Below are positions 7,549-14,943 of a DNA stretch of 17,151 bases, one piece after another; positions within the stretch are counted from its first letter, which is position 1; every line of letters begins with the position of its first letter. Position numbers and translations under genes: made by a program. The notes beneath the pieces were generated by a model. That model ran no database searches and was not told where the DNA came from. It saw only the letters and a list, made by a program, of their open reading frames with translations. This DNA is from JACDBZ01 sp038233215 (lineage in GTDB: Bacteria > Chloroflexota > Limnocylindria > QHBO01), in the NCBI GenBank assembly GCA_038233215.1, contig JBBSML010000038.1:1-17151 (forward strand), read 5' to 3'.

Positions 7549-9711
7549 TCAGTCGGCCTCCATCTCCTCGAGCACCGCGTCGTCGCCTTCGCGCCGTGCC
7601 GTCGGGCTCGACCGGGGCACGCGCAGGAACAGGATCGCCCCGACCACGGCCACGAGTGTGGCGGTGATCGGCACCCATGGCAGGCCGCGATAGTCGAACC
7701 ACCCGACTCCGGTGACCATGCGACGCGCGGTGTTGCCCAGCCCGTCGTCCACCTCGACGAGGATCTCGGTTGGCCACGGGGGCAGATCGACCGATGTCGT
7801 GAACCGTCCGCCGGCACTCACCTCGGCCGGTGCGCCATCCACGCGAACGCTCGCGTAGGGCGCGGTCCGACCGCGGACCTGGACGCCACCGGAGGCGAAC
7901 GGCGTCGCGACAGTCAGGTCGACTGGAGGGGGCTCGCCAAGCACCCGGATGTCGAATCGCGTGACATGGGCGTGGCCTGCCGGTGTCATCACGAGAAGCG
8001 TCGCCTGGTAGCGAGCGTTTCCCGCCGGCACCGTGGGCGGCACGAATGCCGCATCGATACGGCCGCTCGCGGGCACGATGATGGGTGTGCGGATCACCGA
8101 CGGGTCGAGCGTGGCAACGGCAACGCGTGAGCCCGGCGGTGCTGTCACCTCGGTAATGAAGCCCCCCGGACCGACAGCGATGCCGTCCCGCGCGTCCAGG
8201 CGGATCGCGCCCCGCAGCGGCGGCTCCAGCTGGCCGTCATCCGGTTCGGGCTGACGCGTCAGTCCGAACGGCGCGATGCTGGTCCACGCCTGGTCCAAGG
8301 GAGCCGGGACGGCGAGTGACCCGCCATCCGAGTCCGGCACGGGCGGACCGACCCATCCGTGGTGGAGAACGATGAGATCGCGATCACCCACCAGCCCAAC
8401 CGGATCGGCTCCGGCAAGCGTTGCGACGATCGCGGTGCCGGAGCGATCGCCTTCGGAGAAGGCCGGAATGAGGCGCCCAGCGTGGATGATCGCCGTCTCA
8501 CCGTCCGCCCCACCGCCTGGGATCAGCCCGGTGAAGGTCCTCAATGGCACACCGCTCAGCGCAGCCGCCGCCGGGCTGCGCGTGATTGAGACGCCCTGCG
8601 GGGGCAGCAACCCGGGCAGACCAAGCAGGTGGAGGGCATCTGAATCCGGCTCGTGCACCACGAGCCGCTCACGATCCTCGACGGTCACGCTGCCGACGAT
8701 CCGGCCATCGGTGACAGGCGATTCGGCGACGGGGGTGGAGACCGGCTCCCCGGGTGGCCATGCGGCCACCATCAACCCGACGACCGGGCCGACCACCGCG
8801 ATGCCCCGAGCATCATCGAGCGGGACGGCGACGGCCTGGTCCACGGTGATGCCCCCGGCATCGAGCGCCAGCTGATCGTCCGCGGCGAGGCGGATTCGGA
8901 AGATGCCCGGCGGGCCGAGCGTCGAGATGATCGCCGCTTCGTCCCCGGGGACGCCATCACTGTCGCCGAGGCGGAACGGCGAGTCGCCCGATCCGACCGG
9001 CAGGATCGTCACGGTCGGGTCGGCGAACGCGGCGCCGTCCCATCGATGGACGCGTGCCTCGATGGGATAGCTGATGTCGCCTGCCGGCGGCAGGGAGCGG
9101 GTCGAGAGCAACTCATCGGTTCCATCACCGTCAAAGTCGATGACCAGGACGGCGGTGGAGAAGTCGCTCGGACCGCTCACCGATCGTCGAACCGCCGCTC
9201 CACCGTCGATGGCAAGGTCATGCAGGAGCAGACAGCACGGCGGGCCGACATCGATCTCCTCGAAATGCGGCTGGCTGGCGACGGTGACGCGTTCGGCGCC
9301 GTCGACCCGCCGGACGAGGAGCCGGACCGGTGTCGACTGGTAGACCGGATCGATCCGCGTGCCGATTCGCGAAGGCGGCACCACCTCGACCGGCTCGCCG
9401 CGCAGGTTCCAGCTTGCGGCGTCCTGGCCCCACACCTCGGCCCGCACCGCCTCGTCGTCGCCACGCACCAGCCGGATCACCTCGCGCCGTCCGTCCTCAT
9501 CCACGTCCGCGACCACGGTCTGGAGGATCGAAGCATCGGGCAGGACGAGGGTGCCCGGCTCATCTGGCACCGTCGCAATGGAGGACGGCTGCCCCGCCCC
9601 TGGTCCTGGCACGGAGCCCGGCATCGCCGCGGCCAGGAAGAGAGCCAGGATGGTGGCAGGCAAGAGCATCAGTGGGGTGAGGATACCGCCGCTCTGGCAT
9701 GATCGGCGCAT
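7549..9711 (-). CDS. Secreted, membrane-anchored FG-GAP/VCBS-like protein, paralogue 1
   Basis: About 720 residues from the ATG at 9711; 9669 is an alternative and the frame stays open to 9768. The 9711 start gives an export signal with a basic n-region (MRRSCQSGG) and a hydrophobic core (LLPATILALFLAAA). Two Ca2+-loop-like repeats follow, DVDEDGRREV (about 69-78) and DFDGDGTDEL (about 192-201), as in FG-GAP/VCBS beta-propellers, with a CC pair between them (about 159-160). The C-terminal third has an Ig-like module (GRTAPYASVRVDG through DDGLGN). It ends with FDYRGLPW (about 672-679), one membrane helix and an acidic tail LEEMEAD. The gene converges on the double-VWA gene with a 10-base gap and is divergent from the acetoacetyl-CoA synthetase. 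It is homologous over its length to the gene at 12758-14935. I do not recognise a named family; an adhesion, sensing or polymer-binding role is inference from domain type only. Confidence 0.88.
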   Translation of the reverse strand: MRRSCQSGGILTPLMLLPATILALFLAAAMPGSVPGPGAGQPSSIATVPDEPGTLVLPDASILQTVVADVDEDGRREVIRLVRGDDEAVRAEVWGQDAASWNLRGEPVEVVPPSRIGTRIDPVYQSTPVRLLVRRVDGAERVTVASQPHFEEIDVGPPCCLLLHDLAIDGGAAVRRSVSGPSDFSTAVLVIDFDGDGTDELLSTRSLPPAGDISYPIEARVHRWDGAAFADPTVTILPVGSGDSPFRLGDSDGVPGDEAAIISTLGPPGIFRIRLAADDQLALDAGGITVDQAVAVPLDDARGIAVVGPVVGLMVAAWPPGEPVSTPVAESPVTDGRIVGSVTVEDRERLVVHEPDSDALHLLGLPGLLPPQGVSITRSPAAAALSGVPLRTFTGLIPGGGADGETAIIHAGRLIPAFSEGDRSGTAIVATLAGADPVGLVGDRDLIVLHHGWVGPPVPDSDGGSLAVPAPLDQAWTSIAPFGLTRQPEPDDGQLEPPLRGAIRLDARDGIAVGPGGFITEVTAPPGSRVAVATLDPSVIRTPIIVPASGRIDAAFVPPTVPAGNARYQATLLVMTPAGHAHVTRFDIRVLGEPPPVDLTVATPFASGGVQVRGRTAPYASVRVDGAPAEVSAGGRFTTSVDLPPWPTEILVEVDDGLGNTARRMVTGVGWFDYRGLPWVPITATLVAVVGAILFLRVPRSSPTARREGDDAVLEEMEAD

Positions 9712-11692
9712 GCCTGATCCGACCGTGCTGTGGATGCCGCCGCCCGATGTGCGCGAGCGGACGCGCATCGGCGCATACCTCTCCTGGCTGGAAGATGAGC
9801 GCGGCCTCGCCTTCGGCGACTACGACGCGCTGCTGCGCTGGTCGACGGAGGAGCTCGAAAGCTTCTGGTCATCTGTCTGGGAGCACTTCGACGTTCGCTC
9901 ATCGACCACCCCTGGCCCGGCCCTGAACGATGCTCACATGCCAGGCGCACGCTGGTTCCCCGATGCTCGCCTGAACTGGGCCGAGCATTGCCTCCGCCTG
10001 GCAGGGCGCGACGGTGATGAGATCGTGGTCATCGCTCGATCGCAGACTCGTGAGCGGCTGACCATGACCGCGGACGAGCTGCGCGATGCCGTCGCACGCG
10101 CTCGAGCCGGCCTCATCCGTCTGGGGATCGGCCCCGGCGACCGCGTGGCCGCCTACCTGCCGAACGTGCCCGAGGCGGTGGTTGCGCTCCTCGCCACTGC
10201 CTCGCTGGGTGCCATCTGGTCCAGCTGCGCGCCGGAGTTCGGCACGCGCAGCGTGATCGATCGGTTCAGCCAGATCGAGCCGAAGGTGCTTCTCACCATC
10301 GACGGGTATCGGTACGGCGAGCGAGAGGTGGACCGGACCGATGAGCTCGCCGCCATCCGCGCCGCCCTTCCCAGCCTGGCCACCACCGTCGTCCTGCCCT
10401 ACCTCCGAGCGGATGCGACGCACATCCCTGACGTCATGACCTGGGCCGATTTGGTGGGAGAGCCGGCGGATCTCCAATTCGAGCCGGTCGCGTTCGAGCA
10501 CCCACTGTTCGTGCTCTATTCGTCCGGGACGACCGGGCTTCCCAAGCCGATCGTCCACGGCCACGGGGGGATCCTGCTCGAGCACCTCAAGATTCATGCG
10601 CTGCACCACGATCTCGGGCCGTCGGATCGGTTCTTCTGGTTCAGCACGACCGGCTGGATGATGTGGAACTACCTGGTCTCGGGGCTGGCGGTGGGCGCAA
10701 CCATCGTCCTGTACGACGGGTCGCCGGCGCACCCGAACCTCGGCGCGCTGTGGCGGCTCGCCGAGGAGGAGCTTGTCACCTACTTCGGCACCAGCGCGCC
10801 GTACCTGATGGCCTGCCGGAAGGCGGGACTGCGGCCGGGCGACGTGGCAGACCTCTCGCGCATTCGCGGGATCGGCTCGACCGGGGCACCATTGCCGGCC
10901 GAGGGGTTCCGGTACGTATACGACGCCATCTCGCCGACCGCCCACCTCCAGAGCGTCTCGGGCGGGACCGATGTCTGCACGGCCTTCGTGGGGGCCTCCC
11001 CGCTCGTGCCGGTCTGGGAGGGAGAGCTGTCATGCCGCCACCTCGGCTGCGCGGTCGAGGCCTTCTCGCCAGCCGGGACGTCGCTGATCGGCGAGCAGGG
11101 CGAGCTGGTGATCACAGCCCCGATGCCCTCGATGCCGGTCTCGTTCTGGGACGACCCGACCGGCGAAGGGTACCGCGCCGCCTACTTCGAGGAGTACCCC
11201 GGCGTCTGGCGGCACGGTGACTGGATCACCTTCACGGAGCGAGGCTCGTGTGTGATCACCGGTCGCTCGGACGCCACGCTCAATCGCGGCGGCGTCCGAA
11301 TCGGAACGGCGGAATTCTACTCGGTCGTCGAATCCATCCCCGAGGTGGTCGACTCCCTGGTGATCCACCTCGATCACGACGATGATCGGCTGCTCCTGTT
11401 CGTTGCCATGGCACCGGGAGCTGCCCTGGACGACAACCTGCGCGCCCGAATCGTGCACGACCTGCGAGCAAGTCTGTCGCCGCGCCACGTGCCCGACGAG
11501 ATCGTGCAGGTGGCGGTAATCCCGCGCACGCTTTCCGGCAAGAAACTCGAGGTCCCGGTCAAGCGCATCATCACGGGCACGCCACCAGAAATCGCCGCCT
11601 CGCGCGGCTCACTTGCCGATCCGACATCTCTGGACCCGTTCATCGACCTCGCGCGCGCGTCGTCCGACGGACGGCTGCGGCCACCCGAGTGA
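9710..11692 (+). CDS. aacS: Acetoacetyl-CoA synthetase (acetoacetate-CoA ligase)
   Basis: A 660-residue ANL-superfamily enzyme that would convert acetoacetate, ATP and CoA to acetoacetyl-CoA, AMP and PPi in the cytosol. The N-terminal part is typical of the AacS subgroup: a VLWMPP start, FGDYDALLRWSTEELESFW, then MPGARWFPDARLNWAEH and SLGAIWSSCAPEFG. The ATP loop is YSSGTTGLPK (270-279), the substrate-pocket helix TTGWMMWN is at 313-320, and the GDW segment and the SGKK catalytic lysine (K611) lie in the C-terminal lid. The length matches the family. The frame is open far upstream (to 9359), but ATG 9710 is where homology begins; no good Shine-Dalgarno precedes it. The start codon overlaps the likely start of the divergent gene. 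This is a ketone-body or polyhydroxybutyrate-type activation step. It could accept related short acids, but the subgroup signature favours acetoacetate. Confidence 0.93.
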   Translation: MPDPTVLWMPPPDVRERTRIGAYLSWLEDERGLAFGDYDALLRWSTEELESFWSSVWEHFDVRSSTTPGPALNDAHMPGARWFPDARLNWAEHCLRLAGRDGDEIVVIARSQTRERLTMTADELRDAVARARAGLIRLGIGPGDRVAAYLPNVPEAVVALLATASLGAIWSSCAPEFGTRSVIDRFSQIEPKVLLTIDGYRYGEREVDRTDELAAIRAALPSLATTVVLPYLRADATHIPDVMTWADLVGEPADLQFEPVAFEHPLFVLYSSGTTGLPKPIVHGHGGILLEHLKIHALHHDLGPSDRFFWFSTTGWMMWNYLVSGLAVGATIVLYDGSPAHPNLGALWRLAEEELVTYFGTSAPYLMACRKAGLRPGDVADLSRIRGIGSTGAPLPAEGFRYVYDAISPTAHLQSVSGGTDVCTAFVGASPLVPVWEGELSCRHLGCAVEAFSPAGTSLIGEQGELVITAPMPSMPVSFWDDPTGEGYRAAYFEEYPGVWRHGDWITFTERGSCVITGRSDATLNRGGVRIGTAEFYSVVESIPEVVDSLVIHLDHDDDRLLLFVAMAPGAALDDNLRARIVHDLRASLSPRHVPDEIVQVAVIPRTLSGKKLEVPVKRIITGTPPEIAASRGSLADPTSLDPFIDLARASSDGRLRPPE

Positions 11693-11752
11693 CACGAAGC
11701 GGCCGATGGTTCGTACTCAATCCGACCCGCCCCACCGAATTCAGCAACAGAC

Positions 11753-11758
11753 GAGGAG
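11753..11758 (+). promoter_or_regulatory. Shine-Dalgarno of the small ABM-like gene
   Basis: GAGGAG lies six bases before ATG 11765, a near-ideal site that fixes the start. The 60-base gap after aacS shows no terminator, so the gene may be read through from aacS. Confidence 0.7.
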
Positions 11759-11764
11759 CACATC

Positions 11765-12067
11765 ATGGTGACCGTTGGACTTCTGGCACGCATCGAGGCA
11801 AAGCCAGGCAAGGAGCAGGAGGTCGCCGATTTCCTCGCCGGCGCCCTGCCATTGGCCCAGGACGAGCCTGAAACGACAGCCTGGTTCGCCACGCAGCTCG
11901 GTCCCAGCACGTTCGGCATCTTCGATGTCTTTCCGGATGACTCCGGCAGACAGGCCCACCTGAACGGACCAATCGCGGCCGCGCTGATGGCGAATGCGGA
12001 TGCGCTGCTCGCCGGGCCGCCCGAGATCACGCCGATCGACATCCTCGCGGCGAAGCTCCCTGGCTGA
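11765..12067 (+). CDS. Antibiotic-biosynthesis-monooxygenase (ABM) fold protein, putative quinol monooxygenase
   Basis: A 100-residue single-domain protein. It opens with a strand, MVTVGLLARIEAKPGKEQEV, the usual ABM/YgiN pattern of a beta strand followed by PGKExEV and a helix. The middle reads ETTAWFATQLGPSTFGIFDVFPDD, the second and third strands. A helix follows (ALMANADALLAGPP) and the protein closes with ITPIDILAAKLP. ABM proteins are small dimeric ferredoxin-like folds. Some oxidise quinols or haem without a cofactor, and many are of unknown function. No signal peptide or membrane segment is present. It lies 72 bases after aacS on the same strand and converges with the haem-oxygenase-like gene, the two stop codons being only nine bases apart. 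The fold family is confident; the substrate is unknown. Confidence 0.86.
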   Translation: MVTVGLLARIEAKPGKEQEVADFLAGALPLAQDEPETTAWFATQLGPSTFGIFDVFPDDSGRQAHLNGPIAAALMANADALLAGPPEITPIDILAAKLPG

Positions 12068-12076
12068 GACCCAGAC

Positions 12077-12667
12077 TCAGTCCGTGTAATAGACCCCGTC
12101 GAGCGCGCCCCAGGCTGCGGCGCTGAAGGTGGCGCATGCCGTCTTCGCCCGCGCGAACTCCCCGTCCGACAGGCCGTCAATGAGCGACGCCAGCATGGCC
12201 GGCTCATCAGTCTCAACCGCATGCTCGACGAAATACCGTTGGGCATCGGCGCCGACCGTGCCGGCATAGTGCTCACGCAGCCCGGCCAACTTGGACGACG
12301 CCGTCACCGGCTGCTGGACCTCGAAGCTGTACAGGGCCCCCAATGACTCGGGGACCGATGCGAACGCATTCTCGGCGACCGCCAGCAGCGTCTTCGACTG
12401 CGGCCGGGTCATCTGGCCCGATGCGCCGAGTGCCGCGCGAAAGCGTGACCAGAGCGCATCGTGCTCGCGCTCTTCCTCCGCGTACGCGCCATACCCCAGC
12501 CTGTCCCAGCCCTGGTCGACCACCGAGATGAAGGGAGCCCACTCGTCGGCGTACTCGGCGAGCCGCTCGATCGGCAGGCTGCCGGCGCGCCACTCGACGT
12601 AGAAGGGATGTTCGTTCAGGTCGAACTGGCGAACGATCGCGTCCAGCTCGTCAATGCGGCTGCTCAT
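12077..12667 (-). CDS. Haem-oxygenase-like (TenA/PqqC/CADD-type) protein
   Basis: A 196-residue all-helical protein. It begins FDLNEHPFYVEWRAGSLPIERLAEYA, the standard first helices of the haem-oxygenase-like superfamily. ALYSFEVQQPVTASSKL, then LREHYAG and RYFVEHAVETDE, match the CADD-like branch of diiron oxidases (typical pattern YxYExQxP...K...L...Y...YFxxH). Candidate metal ligands are E65/E66 and H69 in EEEREHD, E116 in SFE, H149 in VEH and D154. The usual final histidine of HxxxDxxxH is not apparent (residues 154-158 read DEPAM). It may therefore be a non-standard or inactive member. GGAGG sits 12 bases before the ATG. It lies 90 bases downstream of FG-GAP paralogue 2, perhaps as the last gene of that transcript. 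Superfamily fairly certain; reaction unknown. Confidence 0.8.
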   Translation of the reverse strand: MSSRIDELDAIVRQFDLNEHPFYVEWRAGSLPIERLAEYADEWAPFISVVDQGWDRLGYGAYAEEEREHDALWSRFRAALGASGQMTRPQSKTLLAVAENAFASVPESLGALYSFEVQQPVTASSKLAGLREHYAGTVGADAQRYFVEHAVETDEPAMLASLIDGLSDGEFARAKTACATFSAAAWGALDGVYYTD

Positions 12668-12757
12668 CGGGATGCTCTGCCTCCGGTCACGAATCGGCCG
12701 CCCAGCGGGCGAACTGGTACAGCGTAGCGCCTGGAGGCGTCGATCGGAGGCTGCCCT

Positions 12758-14935
12758 TCATCGGCCGCGCGGTTCAACGAGGTCAATGGTGCCGAGCTCG
12801 ATTTCCTCGAGCCGCCCATCCCCGCCGGCCGTCGAGGCAACCATGCGCCGCTGCGGGGCCCGGACGTAGAGGACGCTGCCGACCACGAGCGTGGCCAGGA
12901 TCAGGATGGCCGCCCACGGCAGGCCGCGGTAGTCGAAGACGCCGAGCACCTCGACCTGATCGGTCGCCTCGTTGCCGAGCAGGTCACGCGCCGTCACCAG
13001 CACCTGGCTCGGCCAGATCGGTGCGTCGATCGACGCCACGAAGCGGCCGTCGTCTCCGACTTCGATTATCCGGCCGCCGGCAGTCACCTGGCTTCCAGGG
13101 CTGGCGCGGCCCTCGAGCGTCGCGCTAAGCGCCATCGTGTCGGTGGCCGCAGACACGCGAATCTCGGGCGGCTCACGCACGAAGGTCCCCGTCCATTGCC
13201 TGGTCATGCTCCGTCCGTCAGGCGTCAGAACGAGGACGAGCGCCTCGAACTCGAGGTCGGTGTCGTCGCTGCGGCTGGTGCCGGGCTGGATGGCCATCGT
13301 GACCGGCCCATCCGCGACCTCGCGTTCTTCAAGGTCCGGTCCGTTCGGGCCGTGCGCGACGATGACCGCCGAGCCTCGTGGCGCCGAGACGACGACCTCG
13401 AACCCTTCGCCTTCGGCCATCAGCCGCGACTCGCCATCGTCCCCGACGAGCTCTACCGCATCGACGGGTTTGACGCTGACGGACTCGACCTCGTCGTCCG
13501 GCAGCAGCAGGTGTTCGAGCGGCGTGACGGTCAGGCGCCCAGCGCCATAGGTCTCTCCGAACGATAGGTACGCGCTGCCGATGCGGGCGCCGAAGCCATC
13601 GCCGAGCACGACCCAGGCGTCATCCGGCCCAGCGACGCCGATGGGCTGGACGCCGATCAGCGACCCGATCGGCCGCGACTCGTAACCACCGGGGCCACCG
13701 GGCTGAATGAGCATGCCGTTCGACACGAATGCGGCACGGCCGTCGACCACCGCGCCGGGAATCGGGCCTGAGTAGGGGAAGATGTCGCGCTGCAACGTTC
13801 CGTACCCGCCGGAACTCACGCCGTTCAGCATCTGCCAGATCCCCTCGGTGCCGGGGCTGAACCCGACCTCGCCGAGGCGTTGGAGCCGGAGGTCGTGCAG
13901 GGCGAGGGTCGGAAGCCGGCCCCTCTCGAACCCGAAGCCGTCCTGCGTGGCGATCAGCACATCCGCACCGTCCCCGATAACCGAGATGCCCGGGAACGTC
14001 AGGGTTCGCAGGCGACCGACCACGACTGGCTCCTCGCCGCGTCGCCAGCGCATCACGCGCAGCTCCTCGCCGAGCGAGATGACGATTCGTCCATCAGCGA
14101 CACCGGCGATCCAGCCCTCCCATCGCTCTCCGGTGTCGACGTGCGCCTCAGACGGGCGGAGGGCGCCATCGGTCCAGGCGAGGCGGTGGATCATCCCGTC
14201 CGCGGACGGGCCGAACAACAGGTCATCACCCGTGACACCGTCGCTTTCGGCGAACAAGAAGCCGAACAGGAGCCGCCGATCGGTCATCTCGAAGATGGGC
14301 TCGAACGTCGTGCCGCTCCAGCGCATCACGGTCACCGTCGCCTCCTCGTCTCCCGGGCCAGGACCGATCCGGCTCTCGTGCAGCACCAGCTCCTGGGTAC
14401 CGTCGCCGTCGACGTCGGCCGCCTGGTACGACTGGGCGCCACCACCGATCCGTTGGGGCGAACTCACATCGACACGACCGCCTGGCGTCGTTCGGACTTC
14501 CGACACGGTCAGGCAGCAGGTCCCGTCGATGGGATCGTTGGAGATGAGGGCAGCGGAGAGCGCAAGGACTCGGTCGCGGCTCCCGTCGCGCCACAGGAGC
14601 AGCGCCACCGCCGCCTTTGCGGATTGCGTGATCCCACCGTCGTCGTCGGTGGCCAGGGCCAGCGGCGCAGAGCCGAGGTCCGACCACCCCAACCCAGCGT
14701 GCGTCCACACGTTCACCGCGCGGGGACCGGCGCCCGGTTCGCGGACCACGCGCACGATCTCGCCCTGACCGTCACCATCCAAGTCCGCGGTCAGCGCCGT
14801 GAGCGTGGTGCCGGGCAGGACGAGCGTCGGATCGTCGGCGCCGGCGACCAGCGCCGGATGGGCGACTCCCGTGAGCGCGGCGGCAACGGCGAGGAGGCCC
14901 GCCATGCCCCCGCCACGTCCGCCGATCCCCGCCAC
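12758..14935 (-). CDS. Secreted, membrane-anchored FG-GAP/VCBS-like protein, paralogue 2
   Basis: 725 residues from a GTG at 14935; ATG 14905, ten codons in, is the alternative. A signal peptide is visible (MAGIGGRGGG followed by a hydrophobic stretch ending near ALVAGA). Ca2+-loop-like repeats are DLDGDGQGEI (51-60) and DVDGDGTQEL (174-183), with a CC pair at 140-141. The C-terminal part has an Ig-like module (LEGRASPGSQVTAGG through ARDLLGN), then FDYRGLPW (667-674), one membrane helix (about 675-692) and a tail containing LEEIE. This layout and many aligned residues match the product of 7549-9711. The bulk is predicted outside the membrane with a short cytosolic tail. It begins only eight bases after the acyl-CoA dehydrogenase stop, so the two are probably co-transcribed despite having no obvious functional link. 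No named family is recognised. Confidence 0.88.
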   Translation of the reverse strand: MAGIGGRGGGMAGLLAVAAALTGVAHPALVAGADDPTLVLPGTTLTALTADLDGDGQGEIVRVVREPGAGPRAVNVWTHAGLGWSDLGSAPLALATDDDGGITQSAKAAVALLLWRDGSRDRVLALSAALISNDPIDGTCCLTVSEVRTTPGGRVDVSSPQRIGGGAQSYQAADVDGDGTQELVLHESRIGPGPGDEEATVTVMRWSGTTFEPIFEMTDRRLLFGFLFAESDGVTGDDLLFGPSADGMIHRLAWTDGALRPSEAHVDTGERWEGWIAGVADGRIVISLGEELRVMRWRRGEEPVVVGRLRTLTFPGISVIGDGADVLIATQDGFGFERGRLPTLALHDLRLQRLGEVGFSPGTEGIWQMLNGVSSGGYGTLQRDIFPYSGPIPGAVVDGRAAFVSNGMLIQPGGPGGYESRPIGSLIGVQPIGVAGPDDAWVVLGDGFGARIGSAYLSFGETYGAGRLTVTPLEHLLLPDDEVESVSVKPVDAVELVGDDGESRLMAEGEGFEVVVSAPRGSAVIVAHGPNGPDLEEREVADGPVTMAIQPGTSRSDDTDLEFEALVLVLTPDGRSMTRQWTGTFVREPPEIRVSAATDTMALSATLEGRASPGSQVTAGGRIIEVGDDGRFVASIDAPIWPSQVLVTARDLLGNEATDQVEVLGVFDYRGLPWAAILILATLVVGSVLYVRAPQRRMVASTAGGDGRLEEIELGTIDLVEPRGR

Positions 14936-14943
14936 GACAGGAC

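Noticed and set aside
8653..9702. + strand ORF of 349 codons opposite FG-GAP-like paralogue 1
   Set aside because: The His/Arg/Asp-rich composition is typical of an antisense frame. The - strand frame has a signal peptide, Ca2+-loop motifs, a TM segment and a paralogue.
12699..12711. Small hairpin CGCCC-AGC-GGGCG between paralogue 2 and the haem-oxygenase-like gene
   Set aside because: Only a 5-bp stem with no T-run on either strand; expected by chance in GC-rich DNA.
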